DNA of 64,000 nucleotides from Terrimonas ginsenosidimutans (GCF_022012415.1 NZ_JAKLTR010000002.1:558001-622000); one strand, 5' to 3'; positions 36,135 to 46,336 are shown, counted from the stretch's first letter. Numbers and translations: made by a program. Notes: generated by a model not told the origin, from the letters alone.

Positions 36135-36704
36135 ATGAAATTCATTGAACCGTACGGCCTTTCATGGAAAGCGGAATTTGAAAAGCTTTATCATGTATTT
36201 CGCAATGAACTCTCCGATCTGAATCCCCCGATCGATATCCAGCACGTCGGCAGCACGTCCATTCCGGGAATGATCGCAAAACCAATTCTGGACATCGACA
36301 TCATCATCTCAGATCCAGCGCAACTTCAGCTCATCCATCAAAAGCTTGAAAAAATCGGTTATCAGCCTAAAGGTGAACAAGGCATCCCCGGGCGCTTCGC
36401 CTTCCGCCAAACCTCCAGTCAAACGCCGCAAACTGCCACAAAAGACACCTGGCAAAACCATCATCTATATGTTTGCCTGGCGGACAGCGTTGCACTCAAA
36501 AATCACCTCGGCTTCCGTAACGCATTGCTTAAAGACGCACGCCTTGCTGACCAGTACGCCCAACTAAAGCAAACCCTCTGCAGCAATCCTGACATCACAA
36601 TGGAGCAATACTGGAAAAGCAAAACAGCTTTCATCGTATCCGTCCTTGCAAACGCCGGCTTTTCCGAAAACGAACTCGCCGACATTGAGAACGCTAATAA
36701 ATAA
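36135..36704 (+). CDS. GrpB-family (UPF0157) protein
   Basis: A 189-residue soluble protein of the GrpB/UPF0157 family, related in fold to nucleotidyltransferases. The hallmark is IQHVGSTSIPGMIAKPILDIDIII (about residues 35-58), where the GS...D.D pattern corresponds to the nucleotidyltransferase active site. A second family segment is W.NHHLYVCLADSVALKNHLGFRNAL. Some members are fused to or lie beside dephospho-CoA kinase; the reaction is not established. Its last residues, ENANK, and stop are encoded by word repeat J2. Confidence 0.9.
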   Translation: MKFIEPYGLSWKAEFEKLYHVFRNELSDLNPPIDIQHVGSTSIPGMIAKPILDIDIIISDPAQLQLIHQKLEKIGYQPKGEQGIPGRFAFRQTSSQTPQTATKDTWQNHHLYVCLADSVALKNHLGFRNALLKDARLADQYAQLKQTLCSNPDITMEQYWKSKTAFIVSVLANAGFSENELADIENANK

Positions 36705-36790
36705 ACACGAATTGCAAGAATTGAACGAATCGGGCTTCGATAGAAACAACCTATTCGTGTTCCTTAGCGTTTTGCGTATTCGATTCGCGC
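36690..36790. repeat. Word-repeat inverted element J2, spanning two gene ends
   Basis: AACGCTAAtaaatAAACACGAAT (36690-36712, lower case marks an insertion) faces CCTATTCGTGTTCCTTAGCGTT (36750-36771) in inverted order, with further CGAAT words inside. The element covers the stop codons and last residues of both convergent genes. Words match J1 at 27539-27583. Confidence 0.65.
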
Positions 36791-38928
36791 AATATCAGGA
36801 ACGAGTACTGAAGCGCTACATCCTTCAAGTAATCAAACCGCCCGGAAGCGCCACCGTGACCAGCTTCCATATCGGTTTTCAACAGAAGAATGTTTTTGTC
36901 CGTTTTCATTGCCCGTAACCGGGCAACCCATTTGGCTGGTTCAAAATATTGAACCTGTGAGTCGTGAAGACCCGTCATCACCAGCATACTTGGATAATCT
37001 TTTTTCTCCACGTTATCATACGGCGAATAGGATTTCATATAGAAATATGATTCTTTGTTCTCAGGGTTTCCCCATTCATCATACTCATTTGTTGTAAGTG
37101 GGATCGTCGGATCGGACATTGTAGTTACGACATCTACAAACGGAACATCTGCGATGATGCCGTTCCAGAGTTGCGGAGCCATATTCGCCACAGCACCCAT
37201 CAATAACCCGCCGGCGCTGCCGCCCATTGCATAAAGATGTCCGATGGAAGTATATTTCTGATCGATCAGAAATTTGCCACAATCGATAAAATCGTTGAAC
37301 GTGTTTTTCTTGTTCATCATCTTTCCGTCATCATACCAATAACGCCCCATTTCCTCACCACCCCGGATATGCGCCATCGCATAGATAAAACCACGGTCAA
37401 GCAGACTGATCCTTTCACTTTCAAAATCAGCATCAAGACTGTAGCCATAAGACCCATATGCATACAGCAACAATGGTGCTGAGCTATCCTTTTTAGTTCC
37501 CTTCTTGTAAACAATAGAAACGGGGATCTTTACGCCATTGCTGCCAGTGGCGTAGATCCGTTCAGAGACATACTCTTCTTTTTTATATCCGCCAAGCACA
37601 GCCGTCTCCTTCAATAGTTTCTTCTGCTTTGCCTGCATATCGTAACTGTATACTGAATGCGGCGTTGTCATCGATTCGTAGTCAAACCTGATCACAGACG
37701 TGTTGAACTCCGGATTGAACGAAGCCTCCGCCGAATATGCCGGCTCTCCAAAATCGATATAATGCTCGTTACCTGTCAACAGTTCCCTGATCCGCAATCT
37801 TACAAGCCCCTCTTTCCTTTCCTCGATCAGCCAGTAATCCTTAAATGCTGAAATGTCTTCAAGCAATACATCACTCCTATGGCCGATAACATCTTTCCAA
37901 TGGTCTTTTGACGTGTTGTTAACCGGCGTTTCCATCAGTTTATAGTTCTTCGCATCAAGATTTGTTACGATCAGAAACTTATCATTCCAGTGATCAATAT
38001 CGTACAACACTTCCTTCATTCTTGGCTGAAATACCTGAAACTCCCGCAACGGTGTGTCAGCATCCAATATCCGCACTTCGGATGAAAGCGTTGCTTCCGA
38101 TGAGATCACGATAAATTTCCGTGATCTGGTTTTGGATACGCCGATATAGTTCGACGGATCTTTTTCTTCATACACTACAACGTCTTTCGAGGCAGCTGTG
38201 CCGATGCTGTGCCGTTTGATCTTCTCCGACAGCAATGTTTTGGGATTGTTCTGCACATAGAAAAACGTGTTGTTATCATTTCCCCAGGCAATATCTGTAC
38301 CCGTACCCTTTATCTGATCCTTCAGCGTTTCGCCTGTTTCAAGATCTTTAATGTAAAGGACGTATTGCCTCCGGGAAACTGTATCCACTGCATAGATCAG
38401 TTTTTTCGTATCGGGGCTGACAGCTAATGCCCCTACCGAAAAATAGCTATGACCTTCTGCCATCGCATCAGCATCAAGGATCACTTCTTCAGGAGCATCC
38501 ATACTGCCTTTTCTCCGGCAATACTTGAAGTATTGTTTCCCTTCATCTGTTCTGTGATAATAGAAATATCCATTATTGAACACCGGAACACTCTCATCTT
38601 TCTCTTTGATACGCGCTTTCATTTCTGCGTAGAGACGTGTTTGGAGCTCTTTTGTTCCAGCCATCATTGTGTCCAGGTATGCGTTCTCGGCTTTTAGATA
38701 CTCTACAACGTTGGCACTGTCCGGGCCTTTTTTGAAGAAATCATTCATCCAGTAATATTCATCCACACGGGTATCTCCATGCGCTATGAGTTCTTTCTGC
38801 TTTTTTTCTGCTGCTGGCGGTATAATGCTTTCCGGCCAGCTATAGGTTTCTTTTTTCACGTTGTTACTATTATTGGTGCATGCTGTAAATACTAAAACTA
38901 TAACAGCTGACAGTATGAGGCGGTTCAT
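36751..38928 (-). CDS. Prolyl-oligopeptidase-family (S9A) lipoprotein
   Basis: A 725-residue exported serine peptidase, closest in pattern to oligopeptidase B (PtrB). The signal peptide ends in lipobox VFTAC (Cys about residue 17). A seven-bladed propeller fills residues about 75-430 and the alpha/beta-hydrolase domain follows. Catalytic S571 is in MGGSAGG, D656 in HDSQV, H691 in GHGG. It would cut short peptides after basic residues or proline in the periplasm. ATG 38928 is chosen over the codon five residues upstream because it starts the signal peptide. The last residues (NTQNAKEHE) are encoded by word repeat J2. Confidence 0.9.
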   Translation of the reverse strand: MNRLILSAVIVLVFTACTNNSNNVKKETYSWPESIIPPAAEKKQKELIAHGDTRVDEYYWMNDFFKKGPDSANVVEYLKAENAYLDTMMAGTKELQTRLYAEMKARIKEKDESVPVFNNGYFYYHRTDEGKQYFKYCRRKGSMDAPEEVILDADAMAEGHSYFSVGALAVSPDTKKLIYAVDTVSRRQYVLYIKDLETGETLKDQIKGTGTDIAWGNDNNTFFYVQNNPKTLLSEKIKRHSIGTAASKDVVVYEEKDPSNYIGVSKTRSRKFIVISSEATLSSEVRILDADTPLREFQVFQPRMKEVLYDIDHWNDKFLIVTNLDAKNYKLMETPVNNTSKDHWKDVIGHRSDVLLEDISAFKDYWLIEERKEGLVRLRIRELLTGNEHYIDFGEPAYSAEASFNPEFNTSVIRFDYESMTTPHSVYSYDMQAKQKKLLKETAVLGGYKKEEYVSERIYATGSNGVKIPVSIVYKKGTKKDSSAPLLLYAYGSYGYSLDADFESERISLLDRGFIYAMAHIRGGEEMGRYWYDDGKMMNKKNTFNDFIDCGKFLIDQKYTSIGHLYAMGGSAGGLLMGAVANMAPQLWNGIIADVPFVDVVTTMSDPTIPLTTNEYDEWGNPENKESYFYMKSYSPYDNVEKKDYPSMLVMTGLHDSQVQYFEPAKWVARLRAMKTDKNILLLKTDMEAGHGGASGRFDYLKDVALQYSFLILRESNTQNAKEHE

Positions 38929-39054
38929 AAGAATTTCTTTCATCCTGAATATACGAAATACGGATATAAAGATGCATGATTCATTTCATTAGGCGTATGA
39001 GTATCGTAACGGACTCCGGACGTGAAAAAGGCGTCGGGAACACATACACAAGCC

Positions 39055-39089
39055 GGTAAAACAAAGGGGCCGCCTTAAAGGCAGCCCCT
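39055..39089 (-). terminator. Terminator of the sdh operon
   Basis: On the minus strand GGGGCTGCC...GGCGGCCCC folds into a hairpin (39066-39088) followed by TTTGTTTT, 28 bases past the sdhB stop. Confidence 0.75.
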
Positions 39090-39116
39090 GATTGATATCG
39101 TAACGAAGAAGACTGA

Positions 39117-39884
39117 TTATTGCTTATCAGAAGCAAGACTCGCTTTCGCATACTCGCCATTCAACCTCGATATGTTTGTGATAGAGATCTCTTTTGGACA
39201 AACGGCTTCACAAGCTTCGGTAAAAGTACACGAGCCGAAACCTTCCTTATCCATTTGTGAAACCATGTTCATCACACGATTTTTTCTCTCCGTATTACCT
39301 TGCGGTAACAGCGCCAGGTGAGAAACTTTTGCAGAAACGAACAGCATTGCTGAAGAGTTCTTACAAGCTGCCACGCAAGCGCCGCAACCAATACAGGCTG
39401 CCGCAGCAAACGCTTTATCGGCATTATCCTTTTCGATCGGAATAGCATTACCGTCGATAGAAACACCAGTGTTCACAGAAACATAACCACCCGCCTGGAT
39501 GATCCGGTCAAATGAAGAACGGTCAACCACCAGGTCTTTTACCACAGGGAAAGCATTCGCTCTCCAGGGCTCCACCACTACAGTGTCACCATCTTTGAAC
39601 GCACGCATGTGCAACTGACAGGTGGTTGTACCATGCCATGGACCATGCGGACGACCATTTATGTACATAGAGCACATACCGCAAATACCTTCACGGCAAT
39701 CGTGGTCAAACGCGATCGGCTCTTTTCCGTCGTGGATCAATTGTTCATTCAATACATCGAACATCTCCAGGAATGACATCTCCGAAGAAATATCCTTCAC
39801 CTGGTAGGTTTCAAAGTTACCCTCAGCTGATGCATTCTGTTGCTTCCAGACCTTAAGCGTAAGATTCATTGAATAGTGCTCCAT
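39117..39884 (-). CDS. sdhB: Succinate dehydrogenase/fumarate reductase iron-sulfur subunit
   Basis: Electron-transfer subunit with three Fe-S clusters. 255 residues. The [2Fe-2S] motif is [11 protein letters not shown], the [4Fe-4S] cluster uses [11 protein letters not shown], and the third cluster the later CEAVCPKEI. Works on the cytoplasmic face with SdhA and the membrane subunit SdhC. Start either ATG 39884 or ATG 39869 (MNLTLKVW); both are plausible. Third gene of the sdhCAB operon; the 123-base gap before it holds word repeat A4, which is unusual inside an operon. Confidence 0.95.
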   Translation of the reverse strand: MEHYSMNLTLKVWKQQNASAEGNFETYQVKDISSEMSFLEMFDVLNEQLIHDGKEPIAFDHDCREGICGMCSMYINGRPHGPWHGTTTCQLHMRAFKDGDTVVVEPWRANAFPVVKDLVVDRSSFDRIIQAGGYVSVNTGVSIDGNAIPIEKDNADKAFAAAACIGCGACVAACKNSSAMLFVSAKVSHLALLPQGNTERKNRVMNMVSQMDKEGFGSCTFTEACEAVCPKEISITNISRLNGEYAKASLASDKQ

Positions 39885-39909
39885 ATTTCGAGACCTTTTT
39901 TCTTGATTG

Positions 39910-40007
39910 AATAGAATGTTTAACAGTTTAATAGTTTAATAGTTTTAATGTTGCTTCGTGTTATGTCTAACTCTTACACTTTAAAACCTTAAACTTTTAA
40001 ACTTCTC
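39910..40007. repeat. Word-repeat element A4 inside the sdh operon
   Basis: AGTTTAATAGTTTAATAG words face ACTTTAAAACCTTAAACTTTT imperfectly. It lies between sdhA and sdhB, where a terminator would be harmful, so it may act as an mRNA processing or stability element. Confidence 0.6.
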
Positions 40008-41984
40008 TTACTTGTAGTTCCGCTGACTAGGCTTGATCACCTCATACTCCAGCTTCTCTTTATGCAACTGCCAGTCGCTTTCCCCTTTATACTCCCATGC
40101 AGCTACATACATGTATTGATCATCATGACGCAGTGCTTCTCCGTCTTCTGTCTGGCTTTCCTCACGGAAGTGACCACCACAGCTTTCATTACGATCCAAC
40201 GCATCTTTACACATCAGTTCACCCAGTTCGATAAAGTCTGCAACGCGACCTGCTTTATCAAGCTCGGTGTTCATTTCGTTGATATTACCAGGGATACGTA
40301 CATCACTCCAGAACTCTTTTTTTAATTGCTGGATCTCAACGATCGCTTCTTTCAGTCCTTTTTCGTTACGGGCCATTCCACATTTCTCCCACATGATCTT
40401 ACCGAGGCGTTTGTGGAAGCTTTCTACTGACTGCTTCCCTTTAATGCCTATCAGCGTTTTGATCCTGTCGCTGACAGCAGCTTCCGCCTTCTCAAATGCT
40501 TCGTGCGTGGTCGGAATTGGTTTTGTTCCGATCTCATCAGCGAGATAGTTACCGATGGTATAAGGAATGACGAAGTATCCGTCTGCCAGACCCTGCATCA
40601 GCGCAGAGGCGCCGAGACGGTTTGCTCCGTGATCACTGAAATTAGCTTCACCGAGTGCATACAATCCCTGGATATTTGTCATCAGCTCATAATCCACCCA
40701 AAGACCACCCATGGTATAGTGAACCGCAGGATAGATCCTCATCGGAACTTCATAAGGGTTCTCACCGGTGATCTTTTCATACATATCGAAAAGGTTACCG
40801 TATTCTTCTTTTACCACTTCTTTACCGAGGCGGACCAGTGTCGCTTCATCAGGGTTTTCGATGCCCAGTTTGCTGGCCTCTACCCTTCCGTATTTGTTGA
40901 TCAGGTTAAAGCGAAAATCGAGATATACGGCTTGCTTGGTCGTGCCCACACCAAAACCAGCATCGCAGCGCTCTTTGGCCGCTCTTGAAGCCACGTCACG
41001 CGGTACGAGGTTACCGAAAGCAGGATATCTTCTTTCGAGATAATAATCCCTTTCTTCCTCAGGAATATCATTCGCCTTGCGGTCGTCATTTTGTTTTTTG
41101 GGAACCCAGATCCGGCCGTCATTTCTCAATGACTCAGACATCAGGGTCAGCTTGCTCTGGTGATCACCAGTTACCGGAATACAGGTCGGGTGAATTTGCG
41201 TAAAGCATGGGTTTCCGAAGAACGCACCTTTACGATGAGCTTTCCAGGCAGCGGTTACGTTACTTCCCATCGCATTCGTGGAAAGATAGAATACGTTGCC
41301 ATATCCACCTGTACACAACAATACAGCATGGCCGAAATGACGTTCTGTTTTACCACTGATCAGGTCGCGCGCGATAATTCCTCTGGCCTTTCCGTCGATC
41401 ACAACCACGTCAAGCATTTCATGACGTGTGTACATCTGCACGTTGCCAAGGGCTACCTGGCGTTCGAGAGCCTGGTAAGCACCGATCAGCAATTGCTGCC
41501 CGGTCTGACCCGCCGCGTAGAAAGTTCTTTTCACCTGTGTACCACCAAAAGAACGGTTGTTCAGCAGGCCACCATATTCGCGCGCAAAAGGAACACCCTG
41601 CGCCACGCACTGGTCGATGATATTTACACTCACTTCAGCAAGGCGATGTACGTTCGATTCACGTGCACGATAGTCGCCCCCTTTAATGGTATCATAAAAC
41701 AAACGGAATACAGAATCACCATCATTCTGGTAATTCTTTGCAGCATTGATCCCGCCCTGTGCAGCGATAGAGTGCGCACGGCGAGGAGAATCCTGGAAGC
41801 AGAAAGCCTTTACTTTATAGCCAAGCTCACCGAGTGAAGCGGCCGCAGATGCGCCGGCCAGACCCGTTCCTACAACAATGATCTCGATCTTTCTCTTATT
41901 GGCAGGGTTTACCAGCTTACAATGGCCTTTATAATCTACCCATTTTTCTTCCAGTTTTCCTGCAGGAATTTTTGAATCTAACAT
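40008..41984 (-). CDS. sdhA: Succinate dehydrogenase/fumarate reductase flavoprotein
   Basis: Catalytic FAD subunit, 658 residues, interconverting succinate and fumarate in the TCA cycle or fumarate respiration. The FAD-binding [19 protein letters not shown] is near residue 37, and the covalent-FAD histidine lies in [13 protein letters not shown]. The active-site HPTCIPV and the R-containing [14 protein letters not shown] segments are intact; [29 protein letters not shown] shows the capping region. The length and b558-type SdhC next to it place it in the epsilon/Bacteroidota-like group with a single large membrane subunit. Confidence 0.96.
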   Translation of the reverse strand: MLDSKIPAGKLEEKWVDYKGHCKLVNPANKRKIEIIVVGTGLAGASAAASLGELGYKVKAFCFQDSPRRAHSIAAQGGINAAKNYQNDGDSVFRLFYDTIKGGDYRARESNVHRLAEVSVNIIDQCVAQGVPFAREYGGLLNNRSFGGTQVKRTFYAAGQTGQQLLIGAYQALERQVALGNVQMYTRHEMLDVVVIDGKARGIIARDLISGKTERHFGHAVLLCTGGYGNVFYLSTNAMGSNVTAAWKAHRKGAFFGNPCFTQIHPTCIPVTGDHQSKLTLMSESLRNDGRIWVPKKQNDDRKANDIPEEERDYYLERRYPAFGNLVPRDVASRAAKERCDAGFGVGTTKQAVYLDFRFNLINKYGRVEASKLGIENPDEATLVRLGKEVVKEEYGNLFDMYEKITGENPYEVPMRIYPAVHYTMGGLWVDYELMTNIQGLYALGEANFSDHGANRLGASALMQGLADGYFVIPYTIGNYLADEIGTKPIPTTHEAFEKAEAAVSDRIKTLIGIKGKQSVESFHKRLGKIMWEKCGMARNEKGLKEAIVEIQQLKKEFWSDVRIPGNINEMNTELDKAGRVADFIELGELMCKDALDRNESCGGHFREESQTEDGEALRHDDQYMYVAAWEYKGESDWQLHKEKLEYEVIKPSQRNYK

Positions 41985-42045
41985 AACCGAGGATTTCTCT
42001 TATTAGTATGATTAGAATGATTTCAATTAACGTTATACAGGTTGG

Positions 42046-42729
42046 TTACACCCAACCCAGGTAAAAGCTGACCGGCATCAGGGCAAAAGCCAGGGGAACG
42101 ATCACTGAGAAGCCAATACCCACTGAGTTGATCAGGGCAATGTACTTATGATTTGTTAGCCCCAGCGCACGGAATGCGCTCTGGAAACCATGTACAAGGT
42201 GCCACGCCAGGGAGAAGCATCCCAGAACATATAGAATAACGACAAGCAGATTATCGTTGAAAACGCTTGCCATTTCGGCAAACAGGTTGTGGTATTCTTT
42301 ACCATCAATATAAACCGGCTCCAGGCCTGTAATACGTGAAGGCACCCAGAAATGAGCGATATGCATGATCAGGAACAGCAAGATCAGTGTTCCAAGCAGA
42401 CCCATTGATTTCCTGTACCAGGCAGACCCTTTGCTACCCATTTTTACAGCATACCCCTTTTTCCTTTTAGCACGGTTCTGGAACTCCAGGACAAGTCCCT
42501 GGATGATGTGCAGGAAAAACGTCGCAAACAACCCGATCTCCAATACACGGGGAACGACATTAGAGCCCATGAAATGAGCGGCTTTGTTGAACATTACACC
42601 GTCATCCATTGCCCAGATACAGGCATTCAGACCAACGTGAACTACTAGAAACGCAATGAGAAATAAGCCGGATAAACTCATTATGAGTTTCTTACCGACA
42701 GAGGAAGTGAAGAAATCAGACCATTTCAT
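42046..42729 (-). CDS. sdhC: Succinate dehydrogenase cytochrome b558 subunit
   Basis: Membrane anchor of 227 residues with five predicted spans: LIMSLSGLFLIAFLVVHVGLNAC, a second around EIGLFATFFLHIIQGLVLEF, a third LGTLILLFLIMHIAHFW, a fourth NLLVVILYVLGCFSLAWHLVHG and a fifth SVGIGFSVIVPLAFALMPV. Histidines in VVHVGLNA, FLHIIQG, MHIAHFW and AWHLVHGF are the likely ligands of two b hemes. This type has no SdhD and carries electrons between the quinone pool and SdhB. First gene of the operon, behind the promoter at 42860-42893. Confidence 0.94.
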   Translation of the reverse strand: MKWSDFFTSSVGKKLIMSLSGLFLIAFLVVHVGLNACIWAMDDGVMFNKAAHFMGSNVVPRVLEIGLFATFFLHIIQGLVLEFQNRAKRKKGYAVKMGSKGSAWYRKSMGLLGTLILLFLIMHIAHFWVPSRITGLEPVYIDGKEYHNLFAEMASVFNDNLLVVILYVLGCFSLAWHLVHGFQSAFRALGLTNHKYIALINSVGIGFSVIVPLAFALMPVSFYLGWV

Positions 42730-42859
42730 CAGTATATTCTTTTATTTAATCCGTGCTGATGGGTCCTACGCTATCAAAACATACCAGACACTGAAAGATC
42801 GTGGATATTCTGATAAGGGCGACTCATACGCAAACAAAAGGATGGTGATTAAATTTTTG

Positions 42860-42893
42860 CAAAGTTAGCATCGGATGACGAAAAAATGACAAA
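42860..42893 (-). promoter_or_regulatory. Promoter of the sdhCAB operon
   Basis: On the minus strand TTTG (42890-42893), 22-base gap, TAACTTTG (42860-42867), exact -7 consensus. Leader to sdhC about 125 bases. The rest of the 447-base gap up to 43176 shows nothing else recognisable. Confidence 0.6.
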
Positions 42894-43176
42894 AACTTTT
42901 GCAAACGTTACCGGCAGAATTGTCATAACATCCTGTTTTTCCGCAAAATCCACGCCCAGAGCGGATATTACCGGCGTTAAGAACTAAATTAAAATTTCTG
43001 ATGATAATTACAGGTGCTGACCGGCAACGATTTCGAACAGCTCCAGGAAGAACCTGGCGGGTGAAATGATACTCGCCGGGCGCGGCAAAATACAATACTC
43101 CAGCGCAGTTTTCATCGCGTCCGTCGCGTATCGTTCAGCCCTCCTACGCCGGTCGAACCATATTATCCTGCTAATG

Positions 43177-43740
43177 TCAGTCGAGCCGCGACATCTGTTC
43201 CTCGTCGATCTTTTTGAACAGGTGAAACGGTTTATACACCCGCCAGTTATCCAGTTCCTGCAATTCGATATAGCGGTTCAGTTTCGCTTTCCTGAAATCA
43301 TACTGCGTCTGCTCCGGCATGTTCAAACAAACAACCCAGCCATTCTCATCAGTGATCTCCTCATATAATTCTTCATAATAGTCAGCCTGCCCACTATGAA
43401 AATTCAGCACATTTTCCGCAATAAGAATGAACTTGTTAATTCCTTCATACATGAACTTCTCCAAAACATCCCGTTTCAACGTCATCATATCTCCTTCAAT
43501 CGCATCATTCCACTCCCCAATCATTTCAATAATAGCATACCGTTCTTCATAGTCCGCCATTAGTACTTTGAGGTAAAGCGTCCGGCTGCCAAATTCATCC
43601 CATTGAGGATGGATATAATAATTGTAAACTGTTTGCGAGAATTCGAATTCAGAATAGGCCCGGCCATGAAAAGGCGAGCGGACATCTTCTTCACTAACAT
43701 ATATGTGCCGCCAGTTATAAAAAGGTTCTATATCATGCAT
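43177..43740 (-). CDS. Conserved protein of unknown function, 187 aa
   Basis: A soluble acidic protein, MHDIEPFYNWRHIYVSEEDVRSPFHGRAYSEF... in outline, rich in aromatic and acidic residues and without signal peptide or membrane span. The composition and even codon use look like a native gene. I have the impression of a Bacteroidota-restricted family, but cannot assign a fold. Segments likely structured include LYLKVLMADYEERYAIIEMIGEWNDAI and KFILIAENVLNFHSG..., compatible with an alternating alpha/beta domain. It lies between the thr operon and sdhCAB, all on the minus strand. Confidence 0.75.
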   Translation of the reverse strand: MHDIEPFYNWRHIYVSEEDVRSPFHGRAYSEFEFSQTVYNYYIHPQWDEFGSRTLYLKVLMADYEERYAIIEMIGEWNDAIEGDMMTLKRDVLEKFMYEGINKFILIAENVLNFHSGQADYYEELYEEITDENGWVVCLNMPEQTQYDFRKAKLNRYIELQELDNWRVYKPFHLFKKIDEEQMSRLD

Positions 43741-43742
43741 AG

Positions 43743-43903
43743 GCTAAGAGGAAAAGAGGGTAAAGAGAAAAAAGAGTGACGATTGAAAACGATTTTCAGA
43801 TCAGTATTTTTTCCCTTGTCTCTTATGCCGCAAAGATAAGCCAAGAGGAAAAAAGAGGAAAACGGGCAGGTAGTTTTTAACTCTTTTTATCCTTTTACTC
43901 ATC
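43743..43903. repeat. Word-repeat element E3
   Basis: Begins with GGCTAAGAGGAAAAGAGGG and ends with ACTCTTTTTATCCTTTTACTC, roughly inverted; a TGAAAA-CGA-TTTTCA hairpin and another GATAAGCCAAGAGGAAAAAA run lie inside. Same words as E1 and E2. Confidence 0.6.
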
Positions 43904-43923
43904 CGGTTCAGCCGCCGCCCATC

Positions 43924-45246
43924 TTAACTTCCGCTGAGCAGGATATGGGCGAGGTGATTGTAATCGGGTTTCATGAAAAGGCTTTTCTTTTTTTCGTTCA
44001 TGAGAGACTTCAATGATGGAGGCATGACGACGGGCTTTCCTGTTGCGGTCTGTACGGCGTCCGGAAATTTTACCGGGTGTGCTGTTTCAAGAAAAAAACC
44101 TTTCAGATCCACGTGTTCGCTCAGGTAGCGATCAAGAGCCAGATAACCAACAGCGCCATGCGGATCTGCCAGGTACTGGTGTTTGTCGAAGATATCTTTG
44201 ATCGCCTGCATTGTTTCTGTATCAGAAACAGTGGCAGATGATAATTTCTTTTTGAGGTCCGGCAGTTGCTGATGGAAGATCTCCAGAATGCGCACGAAGT
44301 TGCTCGGGTTGCCGACGTCCATCGCATTACTGAGGGTTGGGATGGCGGTACGTGTTTTGTATTCCCCGGTTTCCAGATAATTTGTCACAACGTCATTGGC
44401 ATTACAGGCTGCTATAAAATGATTTACCGGAAGACCCGATGCATTGGCCAGGATACCGGCGCAGATATTGCCAAAATTCCCGCTGGGAACAGAGATCACC
44501 GGCGGATTGTGTTTATCCTTCCATTGTTTCCAGGCAAGGAAATAGTAGAACTGCTGCGGCAGCCATCGCGCTACGTTGATGGAATTTGCTGATGTAAGAA
44601 AAATATTGCGGCGCAAGGCCTCATCTGCAAACGCTTGCTTAACGAGCTGCTGGCAATCATCGAAGCTCCCATCAACTTCCAGGGCCTTGATATTTTTCCC
44701 TAATGAAGTAAGTTGCTTTTCCTGTACCGGGCTGACTTTCCCAGAAGGATAAAGGATTACCACCTCCACTCCTTCCACACCAAGGAAACCATTGGCAACG
44801 GCTCCGCCTGTATCTCCCGAAGTTGCCACAAGCACGGTTACTTTTTTTGATTCGCCCGAAAGAAAATAACCAAGGCAACGGCTCATGAACCGTGCTCCTA
44901 TGTCTTTGAATGCAAGTGTTGGACCATGAAACAGTTCGAGTGACGAGATCTGCTTATTCAATTCAACTAAAGGGATGGGAAAGCTCAAGGTCTCTTTGAC
45001 AATGGTCCTGAGTTTTTCGTCCGGAATGGTTGATCCTACATATGGCTTTATTACATCAAAGGCGATGTCCTCATCAGCCATTTGCTCTATCCTGCCGATC
45101 CATTCTTTATCTTTTACAGGAATGGTTTCCGGAAAATAAAGGCCTTTATCAGGGGCTTGCCCCAGTATAGTGGCATCTTTAAAGTCAACCGCGGGAGATT
45201 GTTTATTCAGACTATAATATTTCACGATAGGTGTTTTAATGATCAA
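43924..45246 (-). CDS. thrC: Threonine synthase
   Basis: PLP enzyme converting O-phosphohomoserine to threonine, last step of the pathway. 440 residues. The PLP lysine is in GPTLAFKDIGARF, with LVATSGDTGGAVANGFLG forming the phosphate cup and VPSGNFGNICAGI later. The N-terminal YYSLNKQSPAVDFKDA segment is typical of the long (class 1) type. ATG 45246 is the annotated start; a GTG at codon 8 just before KYYSLN would also match relatives. Third gene of thrA-thrB-thrC, 16 bases after thrB. Confidence 0.95.
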   Translation of the reverse strand: MIIKTPIVKYYSLNKQSPAVDFKDATILGQAPDKGLYFPETIPVKDKEWIGRIEQMADEDIAFDVIKPYVGSTIPDEKLRTIVKETLSFPIPLVELNKQISSLELFHGPTLAFKDIGARFMSRCLGYFLSGESKKVTVLVATSGDTGGAVANGFLGVEGVEVVILYPSGKVSPVQEKQLTSLGKNIKALEVDGSFDDCQQLVKQAFADEALRRNIFLTSANSINVARWLPQQFYYFLAWKQWKDKHNPPVISVPSGNFGNICAGILANASGLPVNHFIAACNANDVVTNYLETGEYKTRTAIPTLSNAMDVGNPSNFVRILEIFHQQLPDLKKKLSSATVSDTETMQAIKDIFDKHQYLADPHGAVGYLALDRYLSEHVDLKGFFLETAHPVKFPDAVQTATGKPVVMPPSLKSLMNEKKKSLFMKPDYNHLAHILLSGS

Positions 45247-45262
45247 TGAGCCGGGTAAAGTA

Positions 45263-46189
45263 TTATTTCAAAGCCTCTATACGTACTCCGTTCTTATTTA
45301 CAGTTGTTACATAAGTGTGATAAGCGATCCCGATCTTATCATACACTTTTTTCATTTCTGCTTCCACTTTTTTTGCAGCTGCCTCATCCCTGCTTAGCAT
45401 AAAAATAGAAGGACCTGATCCTGAGATCCCCCCACCGAGAGCTCCTGCTGCCTTGCAATTGGCTTTCACTTCATCAAACCCAGGAATGAGAATGCTTCTT
45501 ACAGGCTCGATGATCACGTCTTCGAGGGAACGGCCAATCAGATCGAGATCATTTTTGCAGAAGCCGGCTACCAGTCCAGCGATATTCCCCCACTGCCTGA
45601 TCGCATCCTTCAGCTGCACCTGCTGACGAAGGATCTGCCTTGCGTCAGATGTACGCACTTCTATCTGCGGATGGATAACAGTAACGAAGAGCTCCGGACA
45701 GGGAATGGAAGTTACGTCAAGCGGATGGATCGACCTGATAAGGCTCACACCTCCCAGTATACACGGCGCGATATTATCAGCATGCTTCACACCTGATGCA
45801 AGTTTTTCACCATTCATGGCAAACTGGATCACTTCATCCGTACTGAATATATTACCGAGTAAATGATTGGCTGCAACTGCCGCGCCTGCTGCACTGGCTG
45901 CACTTGAGCCGATACCACTGCCAGGCTTGATATGCTTTTCTATAGTGACCTCAAAGCCCGTGTTGCCACCGATCTTTTCCATGATAGAGAGGAATACCAC
46001 ACCTGCTACATTCTTCTCAGGATCTGTCGGAAGATTGTATTCATCACGATTGTGAATGATCACCTTCGGTTCGTCCAGCAGCGATACTTCCATGATATCG
46101 GACGGTTCATTGAGCGCAAGTCCGAGAATATCGAAACCACATACAAGGTTAGCAACAGTTCCGGGAGCGAATACTTTTATTTTTGACAT
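45263..46189 (-). CDS. thrB: Homoserine kinase
   Basis: GHMP-family kinase that phosphorylates homoserine at its oxygen. 308 residues, usual length. The ATP-binding GHMP loop is PGSGIGSSAASAAGAAVAAN; the start PGTVANLVCGFDILGLAL and the later GGGISGSGPSIFMLSRD (third GHMP motif) are both intact. It takes homoserine from the product of the upstream thrA gene and feeds thrC. The 147-base gap between thrA and thrB contains word repeat A5. Confidence 0.95.
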   Translation of the reverse strand: MSKIKVFAPGTVANLVCGFDILGLALNEPSDIMEVSLLDEPKVIIHNRDEYNLPTDPEKNVAGVVFLSIMEKIGGNTGFEVTIEKHIKPGSGIGSSAASAAGAAVAANHLLGNIFSTDEVIQFAMNGEKLASGVKHADNIAPCILGGVSLIRSIHPLDVTSIPCPELFVTVIHPQIEVRTSDARQILRQQVQLKDAIRQWGNIAGLVAGFCKNDLDLIGRSLEDVIIEPVRSILIPGFDEVKANCKAAGALGGGISGSGPSIFMLSRDEAAAKKVEAEMKKVYDKIGIAYHTYVTTVNKNGVRIEALK

Positions 46190-46283
46190 GCGTTAGGAAA
46201 GATTTTGGCTCAAATGCTCTATATTTTAACAGCTCAGAAGTTGGAAGGCAGGCTTTTGCCGTCAAATTCTGTAACAATCAAAT

Positions 46284-46333
46284 CATTGAACTATTAAACT
46301 ATTAAACCATTAAACTATTAAACTTTTAAACTG
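46284..46333. repeat. Word-repeat A5, tandem AAACTATT words
   Basis: Six near-tandem copies of an 8-base AAACTATT word just after the thrA stop, within the thr operon. Single arm of family A. Confidence 0.65.
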
Positions 46334-46336
46334 TTT

